A DNA stretch of 21,528 bases from a virus: positions 1 through 21,528 of IMG/VR virus record IMGVR_UViG_3300007735_000469. One strand, given 5' to 3'. This document shows, in pieces, positions 7,103 to 12,070 of this stretch. Position 1 is the stretch's first letter, and every line of letters starts with the position of its first letter. The position numbers and the translations under genes are program-made. The notes beneath the pieces are model-generated. The model saw only the letters and a program-made list of their open reading frames with translations. It was not told the origin of the DNA and searched no databases.

Positions 7103-8626
7103 TCAACTACCCATCCAACCTGTAGATACCGCCATAGGCTCAGAGTACCTGCGAGGGGCTGCCTCCCTGTACTCCCGATGCGCCACAGGGAACGCAAACG
7201 TCACACATATCGCATCCGCAGCGTCTGGACTGGCTAAACCCCGTGCTTTCATCTCTTTCTTGCTCTCCAAGAAGATCGTACCCCGTGAGTCAGGCTTCAT
7301 CAAGGGCGAGATCAGGTCTGTCTTTAAGAACCTATCCTGCGGAATACTAGCAGATTTGAGCCAGTCCTTCATGTCCCCCCACATCTGCGCCCTCATATTA
7401 CCGTACATGATTGGGTTTTTGGCCTTATTTCCAAAGTTTACACCCTTTATCTTGTACCGCTGCTCCTTGAGCCTGTCCACAATCCCCGCCCCCAGCCCAC
7501 CCTCATCTATTACCACCATTGCAGGCTTGTACTCCTCCATCGCCTCAATGATATGCCCCACCACCGTCATCGTATCGTCTCCCCGATACTTCTTCACAGC
7601 CACAATATCCCGGCCTTGACGTATAGCGATGACCGTAGCATCAGCCCCAAACCGCGCAGGGTCTACCCCAATGATGATGGGCGCACTCGCATCCTTGTAC
7701 TTCGGCCTTTTCATCGCTTCATCCACCACATCACTCGGTATAAACTGGTCATCCCCCGCCCGTGGAAACTCACCATACACCTCAACGTGCGCCTGAGCAC
7801 TGTCCGGCCCATATTCCGCAATAATTCGCTCGTAAACTTGTTTGTCCGTCCCCTCCACCGTCCTAGCATCCACCACCTTACTCACCCAAAAGTCCCGCTT
7901 TGAGTGAAATGTCTCATAAAAGTACCCCGTATTGCGCCGTGGGTTGGAAAACGCCAGCCAAAAGCGATTTGGCGTGTTTTCTGTGAAAAATCCACCCGTC
8001 ACCGCCCAGATGCTGTCGTCAATACCGCTTGCCTCATCAAAAATCACCAGCACACCATCAAAATTATGCACACCAGCATAAGCATCAGGATTTTCCGCTG
8101 ACCACAGCCGCCCCTCCACGCCCCAATACCTCGTACCCTTCTTCAAATCCCGCTCCACCAGCTCAGTCAACCACTTTGCAGGCGTCACCCGAGTGGCACT
8201 AACCTCAAACCAGTGACTGTTAATAGACATCGCCAGCCATTTGGTAATCTCAGCCCAGGTAATACTGCGTAGTTGGTTCTCTGAGTTGGCACTAATGATG
8301 GTCGTGCTGCCAATCCTAGTAGACAGCATCCATATCGTCAGCCATGACACCAATGCCGATTTACCAATACCTCGCCCAGAAGATACTGCTTCTTGGAGTA
8401 CTGAAAAGTTAACCTCGCCTTTATTCTTTGCAATATGCGCGGTAATGTCATTCAACACATCACGCTGCCATTTTCTTGGGCCAGAGAAATGCTCCAGCGG
8501 CGTACCCTTTTGACCCCAAGGGTAGCAATACATTACAAACGCCAGTGGATTATCTTTAAGGCTAGGCGACCAAAGCCTTGCCATTAACTCTTGCTCGTCC
8601 TCAGGTTTGTAGATAGTTGATTGCAT
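7103..8626 (-). CDS. terL: Terminase large subunit
   Basis: A 507-residue protein taken from the ATG at 8626 (MQSTIYKPEDEQELMARLW). The frame extends 21 codons further upstream but only from a TTG inside the small-subunit gene. The N-terminal ATPase has Walker A SSGRGIGKS (82-90), Walker B VLVIFDEAS (192-200, acidic D197/E198) and the coupling segment AFSNPRRNTG (225-234). The C-terminal RNase H-like nuclease has IIIGVDPARFG (D322), MVVIDEGG (D374) and SPDAADA (D468/D471), giving the metal-binding acidic set. The enzyme drives headful or cos packaging through the portal and cuts the concatemer. It overlaps the small subunit by 26 bases; the ribosome binding site is weak (GGG), so coupling is likely. 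Confidence 0.93.
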   Translation of the reverse strand: MQSTIYKPEDEQELMARLWSPSLKDNPLAFVMYCYPWGQKGTPLEHFSGPRKWQRDVLNDITAHIAKNKGEVNFSVLQEAVSSGRGIGKSALVSWLTIWMLSTRIGSTTIISANSENQLRSITWAEITKWLAMSINSHWFEVSATRVTPAKWLTELVERDLKKGTRYWGVEGRLWSAENPDAYAGVHNFDGVLVIFDEASGIDDSIWAVTGGFFTENTPNRFWLAFSNPRRNTGYFYETFHSKRDFWVSKVVDARTVEGTDKQVYERIIAEYGPDSAQAHVEVYGEFPRAGDDQFIPSDVVDEAMKRPKYKDASAPIIIGVDPARFGADATVIAIRQGRDIVAVKKYRGDDTMTVVGHIIEAMEEYKPAMVVIDEGGLGAGIVDRLKEQRYKIKGVNFGNKAKNPIMYGNMRAQMWGDMKDWLKSASIPQDRFLKTDLISPLMKPDSRGTIFLESKKEMKARGLASPDAADAICVTFAFPVAHREYREAAPRRYSEPMAVSTGWMGS

Positions 8627-8999
8627 CAATAACCCGTAGTTCAGCATCTTGCAACGCTTGCGTGATGCTGATGCGTTGGTCAACCTCAACAGTTATGGCT
8701 TGTTTGGCTACCCAACCATGCTGATGCTTGAGTATCTCTAGCGCCGCCTTAGCGTCGCCGTTGCGCGCTGCGTTGTGCAGTATGTCTGCTAATTCACGCT
8801 CGCCGTCTGCTTTGCCCTTCATAGCAGCCATCTCAACTACCGGGTCAAAGTTGCACAGCGCCAGGTACTCTTTGGGCAGCATACCGGCTGCAAGCGCCAG
8901 TGTCTCGCCGCGTAACCCTAGCCGTGCGGCTTCGTAGACGGCGGCTAACCGTGACTCTGTAGCCTTTAGCTCTCTAATTGATAGCGGGAATGACACCAT
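8601..8999 (-). CDS. terS: Terminase small subunit (probable)
   Basis: A 132-residue mostly helical protein. Residues of about 18-50 (YEAARLGLRGETLALAAGML...) look like a helix-turn-helix of the kind that binds the packaging site. Residues 60-95 (KADGERELADILHNAARNGDAKAALEILKHQHGW) are typical of the central helical part of small terminases. The identification rests on this pattern and on the 26-base overlap with the large terminase. The ATG at 8999 has no usable ribosome binding site: only ACGGGC separates it from a TATAAA box, so the transcript may be leaderless. No better in-frame start exists before residue 40. It is the first gene of the leftward packaging operon. Confidence 0.82.
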   Translation of the reverse strand: MVSFPLSIRELKATESRLAAVYEAARLGLRGETLALAAGMLPKEYLALCNFDPVVEMAAMKGKADGERELADILHNAARNGDAKAALEILKHQHGWVAKQAITVEVDQRISITQALQDAELRVIDAINYLQT

Positions 9000-9005
9000 G
9001 CCCGT

Positions 9006-9014
9006 TTTATACCA
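9006..9014 (-). promoter_or_regulatory. Extended -10 promoter for the packaging operon, placed for a leaderless transcript
   Basis: Read on the minus strand the sequence is TGGTATAAAACGGGC followed by the ATG of the small terminase. TGGTATAAA is a good extended -10 element (TGn plus TATAAA). The -35 region 17 bases upstream (GCAAAC) is poor, as is common with extended -10 promoters. Six bases separate the -10 from the ATG, so transcription would start at or next to the start codon. Confidence 0.55.
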
Positions 9015-9088
9015 TAAAAATAAAAATTGTTTGCGGACGCTCCGTAGCTGTGGCCCTAACCGCTCGGCCCTGCCCCCCTGGTCTCAGC

Positions 9089-9138
9089 GCCGGGCCGCGC
9101 GGCCGCCGGGCCGCGCTGGCCGCCGGGCCGCGCTGGCC
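9089..9138. repeat. 17-bp GC-rich tandem repeat, three copies
   Basis: The unit GCCGGGCCGCGCTGGCC occurs perfectly at 9105-9121 and 9122-9138. A third copy at 9089-9104 has lost one base. The unit is itself nearly palindromic around GGCC/GCGC, so each copy can fold. It lies in non-coding DNA; frames read across it are repeat artefacts. Confidence 0.9.
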
Positions 9139-9146
9139 GCGCAGCA

Positions 9147-9173
9147 TGTAGTCAATGTAGGCAATGTAGTCAT
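9147..9173 (+). repeat. 9-bp iteron array A (three tandem copies)
   Basis: Three head-to-tail 9-mers: TGTAGTCAA, TGTAGGCAA and TGTAGTCAT. A 27-bp block containing this array (9148-9174) is repeated perfectly at 9247-9273. Short tandem arrays of this kind are typical binding sites for an initiator or regulator protein. Confidence 0.85.
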
Positions 9174-9194
9174 CGTGTTCTAGTTGCTGGCCGC

Positions 9195-9241
9195 GCCATG
9201 CGGCCATGCGGCCATGCGGCCATGCGGCCATGCGGCCATGG
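9195..9241. repeat. 8-bp tandem repeat GCCATGCG, five copies plus a partial
   Basis: GCCATGCG is repeated perfectly at 9195, 9203, 9211, 9219 and 9227, followed by GCCATGG. The array is bounded by the inverted pair GCGCCATG (9193-9200) and CATGGCGC (9237-9244). It lies exactly between the two iteron arrays. An 8-bp unit in non-coding DNA is prone to slippage, so copy number may vary among relatives. Confidence 0.9.
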
Positions 9242-9245
9242 CGCG

Positions 9246-9272
9246 CGTAGTCAATGTAGGCAATGTAGTCAT
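9246..9272 (+). repeat. 9-bp iteron array B, second copy of array A
   Basis: The three 9-mers here are CGTAGTCAA, TGTAGGCAA and TGTAGTCAT. They are identical to array A except for the first base, with the same spacing and the same orientation, 99 bp downstream. An inverted single element, GCCTACA, follows at 9281-9287. Confidence 0.85.
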
Positions 9273-9334
9273 CTTTTTTGGCCTACAAAATCCGCGCTGG
9301 AAACGTGATCGGCGCGCTCCCAGGTTAACTTATG

Positions 9335-9350
9335 CTGTATATATATACAG
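9335..9350. promoter_or_regulatory. LexA-type (SOS box) palindrome
   Basis: CTGTATATATATACAG is a perfect 16-bp palindrome and matches the core of the Escherichia coli LexA consensus (CTGT, eight AT-alternating bases, ACAG). It sits in the most AT-rich part of the intergenic region, about 33 bases before a ribosome binding site and a 15-codon frame, and upstream of the whole rightward operon. LexA binding is inferred from the match. A phage-encoded repressor or a purely structural AT-rich element are alternatives. Confidence 0.65.
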
Positions 9351-9382
9351 TATATATCTCTCACCTAATTAAGAGGAAAACT

Positions 9383-9430
9383 ATGACTACATTAACTACA
9401 AACACCATAATCCCCTCTGTGCGAGCGTAG
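9383..9430 (+). CDS. Possible 15-codon leader peptide downstream of the LexA-type box
   Basis: ATG at 9383 is preceded by AGAGGA at a good distance and encodes MTTLTTNTIIPSVRA before TAG. The start region overlaps two copies of the ACTACA motif. The peptide is too short for homology arguments and the start may simply be fortuitous. If translated it would be the first product of the rightward transcript, perhaps acting as a leader. The 150 bases between it and the next gene contain no convincing longer frame. Confidence 0.3.
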   Translation: MTTLTTNTIIPSVRA

Positions 9431-9451
9431 TCAACCACGCCCGAAACCATG

Positions 9452-9479
9452 GACTACAAACAAGCCTACATTGACTACA
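9452..9479 (-). repeat. Inverted iterons
   Basis: GACTACA at 9452-9458, GCCTACATT at 9464-9472 and GACTACA at 9473-9479 are the reverse complement of the 9-bp iterons, in the same order and with the same 9-bp step for the last pair. Further single elements occur at 9385-9391 (GACTACA, inverted) and 9425-9433 (CGTAGTCAA, direct). The iterons thus flank the LexA-type palindrome in opposite orientations. Confidence 0.75.
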
Positions 9480-9512
9480 ACGTACTAAGGGTAAACACCT
9501 AGAAAATAATTG

Positions 9513-9563
9513 TTGACGTGTTACGAACTATGTTACGCTACACGCACTGTCTAATTCGGACAG
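9513..9563 (+). promoter_or_regulatory. Probable control region before the DUF7227-like gene
   Basis: This stretch has a -35-like TTGACG (9513-9518), a direct repeat of TGTTACG (9519-9525 and 9531-9537, 12-bp step) and an inverted repeat CTGTC...GACAG (9547-9563). No convincing -10 box stands at the right distance, so the promoter is only a suggestion. The repeats look like protein-binding sites. The inverted repeat has CTGT and ACAG spaced by nine bases, one more than a standard LexA box. Confidence 0.35.
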
Positions 9564-9584
9564 CAAACAGTAAAGGACACTATC

Positions 9585-10244
9585 ATGCAAGTACATTTGA
9601 CAATCAAGTCAGCGAACGCGAAAACCGGCCCGATCCCGGTTAGCACCACCACCAGCGCATCATGCCCGCCGGGCTGCGCTATGCGCGCTGAGTGCTACGC
9701 GGCCAGTGGCCCTCTGGCCCTACACTGGCGCGCTGTTAGCGCTGGCCAGCGCGGCACGGACTGGCCGACGTTTACCAAATCAATAGCGGCGCTACCGCCC
9801 GGCCAATTGTGGCGCCACAATCAAGCTGGCGACCTGCCACAGCGCGACGGCACTATCGACGCCGCCGCGCTCGGCCAGCTGGTGGCCGCGAATACCGGGC
9901 GGCGCGGGTTTACTTATTCGCACCACCGCGACACGGCCAGCATCAATTGGATTCGCCATGCCAATGCATGGGGGTTTACAGTTAACCTAAGCGCCAATGA
10001 CCTAAACGACGCCGACGCGCTGGCCGACCACGCCGCCGGGCCGGTGGTGGTGGTGTTGCCGTCAACCACCACGGCCAACACCACCACGCCAGCCGGCCGG
10101 CCCGTTATCGTTTGTCCGGCGACTCAGCGCGCCGACGTATCGTGCGCCACTTGCCAGCTGTGCCAGCGTCAGCGCGCGGCCATTGTCGGGTTCCCGGCTC
10201 ACGGCTCACGCCACCGGGTTATCAACCTGCGGCTCGCGGCCTAA
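9585..10244 (+). CDS. DUF7227-like cysteine-rich phage protein
   Basis: A 219-residue protein. The segments NAKTGPIPVSTTTSASCPPGC, GPLALHWR, LPPGQLWRHNQAGDLP, RRGFTYSHH, FTVNLSAN, VVVVLP and ATQRADVSCATCQLCQ are those of a conserved phage family I know as DUF7227, related to the Gp88 type; no biochemical function is established. Seven cysteines fall in two groups, C27/C31/C37 at the N-terminus and C177/C187/C190/C193 near the C-terminus. This suggests a zinc or iron-sulphur site joining both ends of a beta/alpha fold. The ATG has AAAGGA seven bases upstream. It is the first substantial gene of the rightward operon, which suggests early expression. The DNA is very GC-rich compared with the structural genes. 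Confidence 0.8.
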   Translation: MQVHLTIKSANAKTGPIPVSTTTSASCPPGCAMRAECYAASGPLALHWRAVSAGQRGTDWPTFTKSIAALPPGQLWRHNQAGDLPQRDGTIDAAALGQLVAANTGRRGFTYSHHRDTASINWIRHANAWGFTVNLSANDLNDADALADHAAGPVVVVLPSTTTANTTTPAGRPVIVCPATQRADVSCATCQLCQRQRAAIVGFPAHGSRHRVINLRLAA

Positions 10245-10253
10245 TGCTCAACT

Positions 10254-10278
10254 GTATGCGGCCGCGCTGGCCGCATAC
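10254..10278 (+). other. Intercistronic hairpin (10-bp stem, 5-nt loop)
   Basis: GTATGCGGCC and GGCCGCATAC are perfect inverted repeats separated by GCGCT. The hairpin follows the DUF7227-like stop by 9 bases and has no T-run, so it is not a classical terminator. It may protect the upstream message from 3' exonucleases or mark a processing site. Confidence 0.7.
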
Positions 10279-10312
10279 GGGCGCGCATTGACGCCGACAC
10301 TTGGGGAAAATT

Positions 10313-10552
10313 ATGCTTTATCTTAACTGTGTAGTTGTTGATTCTGTTGATTTTAGCGGCCTATCTTATTATCTTGAACCGGGCAAGACATTAGACCGCA
10401 CCGACTACGCCGACTATCTGGCCGATCATGGTTATGCTGGACCGGTCGATCCCGCATCGATCGCCGCGGTCAACGCCGCCGCCGCCGCGCTCGCGCCGGA
10501 TCAATTTTTGTTGGTGTCAGAATTTATTAACATAGAGGATCAATATGATTAA
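10313..10552 (+). CDS. Small acidic protein of unknown function
   Basis: A 79-residue protein starting MLYLNCVVVDSVDFSGLSYY. The ATG at 10313 has GGGGA about 6 bases upstream, which favours it over the TTG at 10301. It is acidic, with a Tyr/Asp-rich segment (DRTDYADYLADHGY) and an Ala-rich helix (AAVNAAAAAL). No family is recognised. It ends inside the start of the next gene (8-base overlap), so the two are coupled. Its place in a run of small early-type genes suggests a host-directed or regulatory role, which is inference. Confidence 0.68.
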   Translation: MLYLNCVVVDSVDFSGLSYYLEPGKTLDRTDYADYLADHGYAGPVDPASIAAVNAAAAALAPDQFLLVSEFINIEDQYD

Positions 10553-10748
10553 ATTTTCCAAAACCGACAAACCCGTTGCAGCTGGGCGTCAAATTGACTT
10601 TGACGACGTATTGAAGCTACTAAAAAGGGCGCAGGCCCTAGGTCTAAATTTTGGCATTGGCACTGCGTATATTCGCCGCAGCTACATTGACGAACAGACC
10701 GCGCTGAATGCGGAAATCGACGCACTATTAGGGGATTCAAATGATTAA
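10545..10748 (+). CDS. Small protein of unknown function
   Basis: A 67-residue protein (MIKFSKTDKPVAAGRQIDFD...) with AGAGGA about 6 bases before the ATG. Most of it is predicted by eye to be helical: DDVLKLLKRAQALG, then a Tyr/Arg-rich turn and QTALNAEIDALLG. It overlaps both neighbours by 8 bases and is clearly part of the same transcript. No homologous family is recognised. Confidence 0.66.
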   Translation: MIKFSKTDKPVAAGRQIDFDDVLKLLKRAQALGLNFGIGTAYIRRSYIDEQTALNAEIDALLGDSND

Positions 10749-11028
10749 AACAATGCAAGCCCGGTATGCTGGGCGCGACGCAATCACCGGCGCCCGTATT
10801 CGCCCCGGCGATCAAATTCAATACGATACGGCCACGCGCCGGGCCTGGCTGGCCGAACCCGGCGACATGGGCGACATGGCCGGCGACCAGCAAGACGTGA
10901 TCGACCACCCAAGCCGGTATAACCCGGCATGGGTGTCTCACGTCTGGACATCCGGCGGGAGAGAGTACTACCGGAATAAACAGGGCCGGTGCGAAGACGC
11001 GCCATGCTGCGGGTGCTGCACAGCATGA
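10741..11028 (+). CDS. Small Cys-rich protein with MQARYAGR...TGARI.PGD.I.YD motif
   Basis: A 95-residue protein with AGGGGA about 5 bases before the ATG. The N-terminus (MQARYAGRDAITGARIRPGDQIQYD) resembles a small beta domain seen in phage and bacterial proteins, where the residue after GR is often Cys; here it is Asp. The C-terminus ends in a cluster of five cysteines (CEDAPCCGCC), preceded by REYYRNKQGR. Such a cluster could bind zinc. No function is known. It overlaps the previous gene by 8 bases and the next by 4. Confidence 0.68.
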   Translation: MIKTMQARYAGRDAITGARIRPGDQIQYDTATRRAWLAEPGDMGDMAGDQQDVIDHPSRYNPAWVSHVWTSGGREYYRNKQGRCEDAPCCGCCTA

Positions 11029-11120
11029 TGGCCCGGCTTGCGGCGGCGGCGCTGTTTATCCTCATGCTCGCCTGGATGGTCGCGGGGGCGCTGGCCTACT
11101 TCGACGTGCTAGTTGCGTGA
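11025..11120 (+). CDS. 31-residue single-span membrane microprotein
   Basis: ATG at 11025 overlaps the stop of the previous gene (ATGA). The peptide starts MMARLAAAALFILMLAWMVA and then has an acidic turn. It has one clear transmembrane segment of about 20 residues. Alternative starts are the ATG at 11004, which adds MLRVLHS, and the ATG at 11028. The ribosome binding site is weak, so expression would depend on coupling. Small membrane proteins of this kind may be holin-like or may target the host envelope, but nothing in the sequence decides this. Confidence 0.5.
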   Translation: MMARLAAAALFILMLAWMVAGALAYFDVLVA

Positions 11121-11126
11121 TGGACT

Positions 11127-11151
11127 GTCAGGCGCCCGGGCGGCGCCTGAC
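11127..11151 (+). other. Intercistronic hairpin (10-bp stem, 5-nt loop)
   Basis: GTCAGGCGCC and GGCGCCTGAC are perfect inverted repeats around CGGGC. The geometry is the same as the hairpin at 10254-10278 although the sequence differs. There is no T-run. It follows the membrane microprotein by 6 bases. Confidence 0.7.
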
Positions 11152-11184
11152 GGGCACTCATGCCAATAACTCAGAAAGTACATT

Positions 11185-11511
11185 ATGAAGACCATCACAC
11201 TAGGCCGCGCCCGGTACACAGTGCGCGACGACCGCGACACTTTCCTCAGTGACGTTTTAAAATTGACCGGCAAGCATAAGCCGGTCAGGCCCAAGGGCGG
11301 CTGCGGCCGCCTATACCCGGCCGACGGCGCCAGCCTGAGCACGGCGGCTTATGTCGCCCGGTACTACGCGCTCAACAGCACCCGGCACAACTTTAAGGGC
11401 GGCGCGGCGCCCTATGGCGATGCCAACCTGGTGGGTTTCTACGACTCGCTTAGCGACCGCCTGAGCGTGCCACAGGGCGAAGATAGCATGGAGGTCTGCC
11501 ATGAGGACTGA
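11185..11511 (+). CDS. Small phage protein of unknown function
   Basis: A 108-residue protein (MKTITLGRARYTVRDDRDTF...). It is rich in Gly, Arg and Tyr, with a central segment GGCGRLYPADGASLSTAAYVARYYALNS that may be a small alpha/beta unit. The ribosome binding site is weak (AGAAAG). It follows the second intercistronic hairpin by 33 bases and overlaps the next gene by 11 bases. No family is recognised. The high GC content matches its neighbours. Confidence 0.65.
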   Translation: MKTITLGRARYTVRDDRDTFLSDVLKLTGKHKPVRPKGGCGRLYPADGASLSTAAYVARYYALNSTRHNFKGGAAPYGDANLVGFYDSLSDRLSVPQGEDSMEVCHED

Positions 11512-11677
11512 GTTTCACAACCCCGAATTTCAGATCACGTCTGAGGCCATGCAACTGCCCGATGGCCGTTGGCGCGTCCTGTTGCGCGACGACGACTCCG
11601 GCCAGATGGTCGGCCCGGCCCGGCTGTTTGTCGCCGAGGCCGACGCCCTGGCGTATGCGGAGCGGTTATGCGCCTGA
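11501..11677 (+). CDS. 58-residue protein of unknown function
   Basis: A gene starting MRTEFHNPEFQITSEAMQLP and ending AYAERLCA. A strong ribosome binding site (GGAGG, six bases before ATG) and overlaps with both neighbours support it. The pattern QLPDGRWRVLLRDDDSGQMVGPARLFVAEADAL reads as a small beta-sheet followed by one helix. No family is recognised. It belongs to the early-type rightward operon. Confidence 0.66.
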   Translation: MRTEFHNPEFQITSEAMQLPDGRWRVLLRDDDSGQMVGPARLFVAEADALAYAERLCA

Positions 11678-11886
11678 CCAACCCCAAGACCATGCAGGAA
11701 CTGATGGCCGACGGCTGGACGCGCGACCAAGTGTACGGCGCTGTCAAGCGCGGCGAACTCGTCAACCTAAACCGGCTGGACGCCTGGGGGCGCATCCGGC
11801 GGGGGCCGGGCTTGTTCGACCGGCCAGCCGGGCCGGGCGTTGACTTTGCGGCCCTGACCGACGCCTGGGGGCGCCCATGCTCCTGA
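11668..11886 (+). CDS. Small protein with a helix-turn-helix-like region
   Basis: A 72-residue protein taken from the ATG at 11668 (MRLTNPKTMQELMADGWTRD), which has GGAG about 6 bases upstream and overlaps the preceding stop. Residues 8-35 (TMQELMADGWTRDQVYGAVKRGELVNL) resemble a short winged helix or helix-turn-helix. The rest is Gly/Arg/Pro-rich (WGRIRRGPGLFDRPAGPG). DNA binding is plausible but unproven. The longer reading from 11569 is rejected because its start lies inside the previous gene without a binding site. Confidence 0.62.
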   Translation: MRLTNPKTMQELMADGWTRDQVYGAVKRGELVNLNRLDAWGRIRRGPGLFDRPAGPGVDFAALTDAWGRPCS

Positions 11887-11933
11887 TGGCCGCGCTGCTC
11901 GCCGCCCTAATGGCGGTACTCCTCAACCTCTAA
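11877..11933 (+). CDS. Possible 18-residue hydrophobic peptide
   Basis: ATG at 11877 overlaps the end of the previous gene and encodes MLLMAALLAALMAVLLNL before TAA, three bases before the terminator hairpin. A GGGGG run lies about 6 bases upstream. The peptide is entirely hydrophobic and could span a membrane. At this length it could be chance in GC-rich DNA, but its exact fit between the last stop and the terminator favours translation. Confidence 0.35.
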   Translation: MLLMAALLAALMAVLLNL

Positions 11934-12058
11934 TCAAGCCCCGCGAGGGGCTTTTTCTCATCGTCTAACATCTCGTCTAGCATGAGGTCGTCGATAGCCT
12001 CGTCCAGACCGCAGGTGCAGGGGCCGCCCTCATGGACGGCGCAGGTTTCGGTGTGCAT
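11930..12058 (-). CDS. 42-residue acidic Cys/His protein at the end of the replication operon
   Basis: The frame starts MHTETCAVHEGGPCTCGLDE at 12058 and ends PLAGLD before TAG at 11930. AAGGA lies about 9 bases upstream, just beyond the primase-helicase stop. The N-terminus has Cys and His in the order C6, H9, C14, C16, which could coordinate one zinc. The remainder is very acidic (DDLMLDEMLDDE). Its last codons run through the hairpin that terminates the opposing rightward operon, so the DNA there serves both a coding and a termination role. Function unknown; a DNA mimic or small adaptor are possibilities. Confidence 0.6.
   Translation of the reverse strand: MHTETCAVHEGGPCTCGLDEAIDDLMLDEMLDDEKKPLAGLD
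11936..11956 (+). terminator. Intrinsic terminator of the rightward early-type operon
   Basis: AAGCCCC pairs perfectly with GGGGCTT around a GCGA tetraloop, and the stem runs into five T residues (11952-11956). It stands directly after the last rightward frame and where the converging leftward operon ends. Confidence 0.85.
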
Positions 12059-12070
12059 AGAGTTTTCCTT

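Noticed and set aside
9195-9241. CRISPR-like array
   Set aside because: The units are 8 bp and directly adjacent with no spacers and no cas genes nearby; it is a simple tandem repeat.
8998-9372. Open frames on both strands across the repeats (8998-9183 and 9184-9372 plus, 9007-9231 minus)
   Set aside because: Their peptides are translated tandem repeats (for example HGRMAAWPHG-like runs) with no ribosome binding sites, so they are repeat artefacts.
9449-9502. A 17-codon frame (MDYKQAYIDYNVLRVNT)
   Set aside because: No ribosome binding site precedes it, and it is largely made of the inverted iteron motif.
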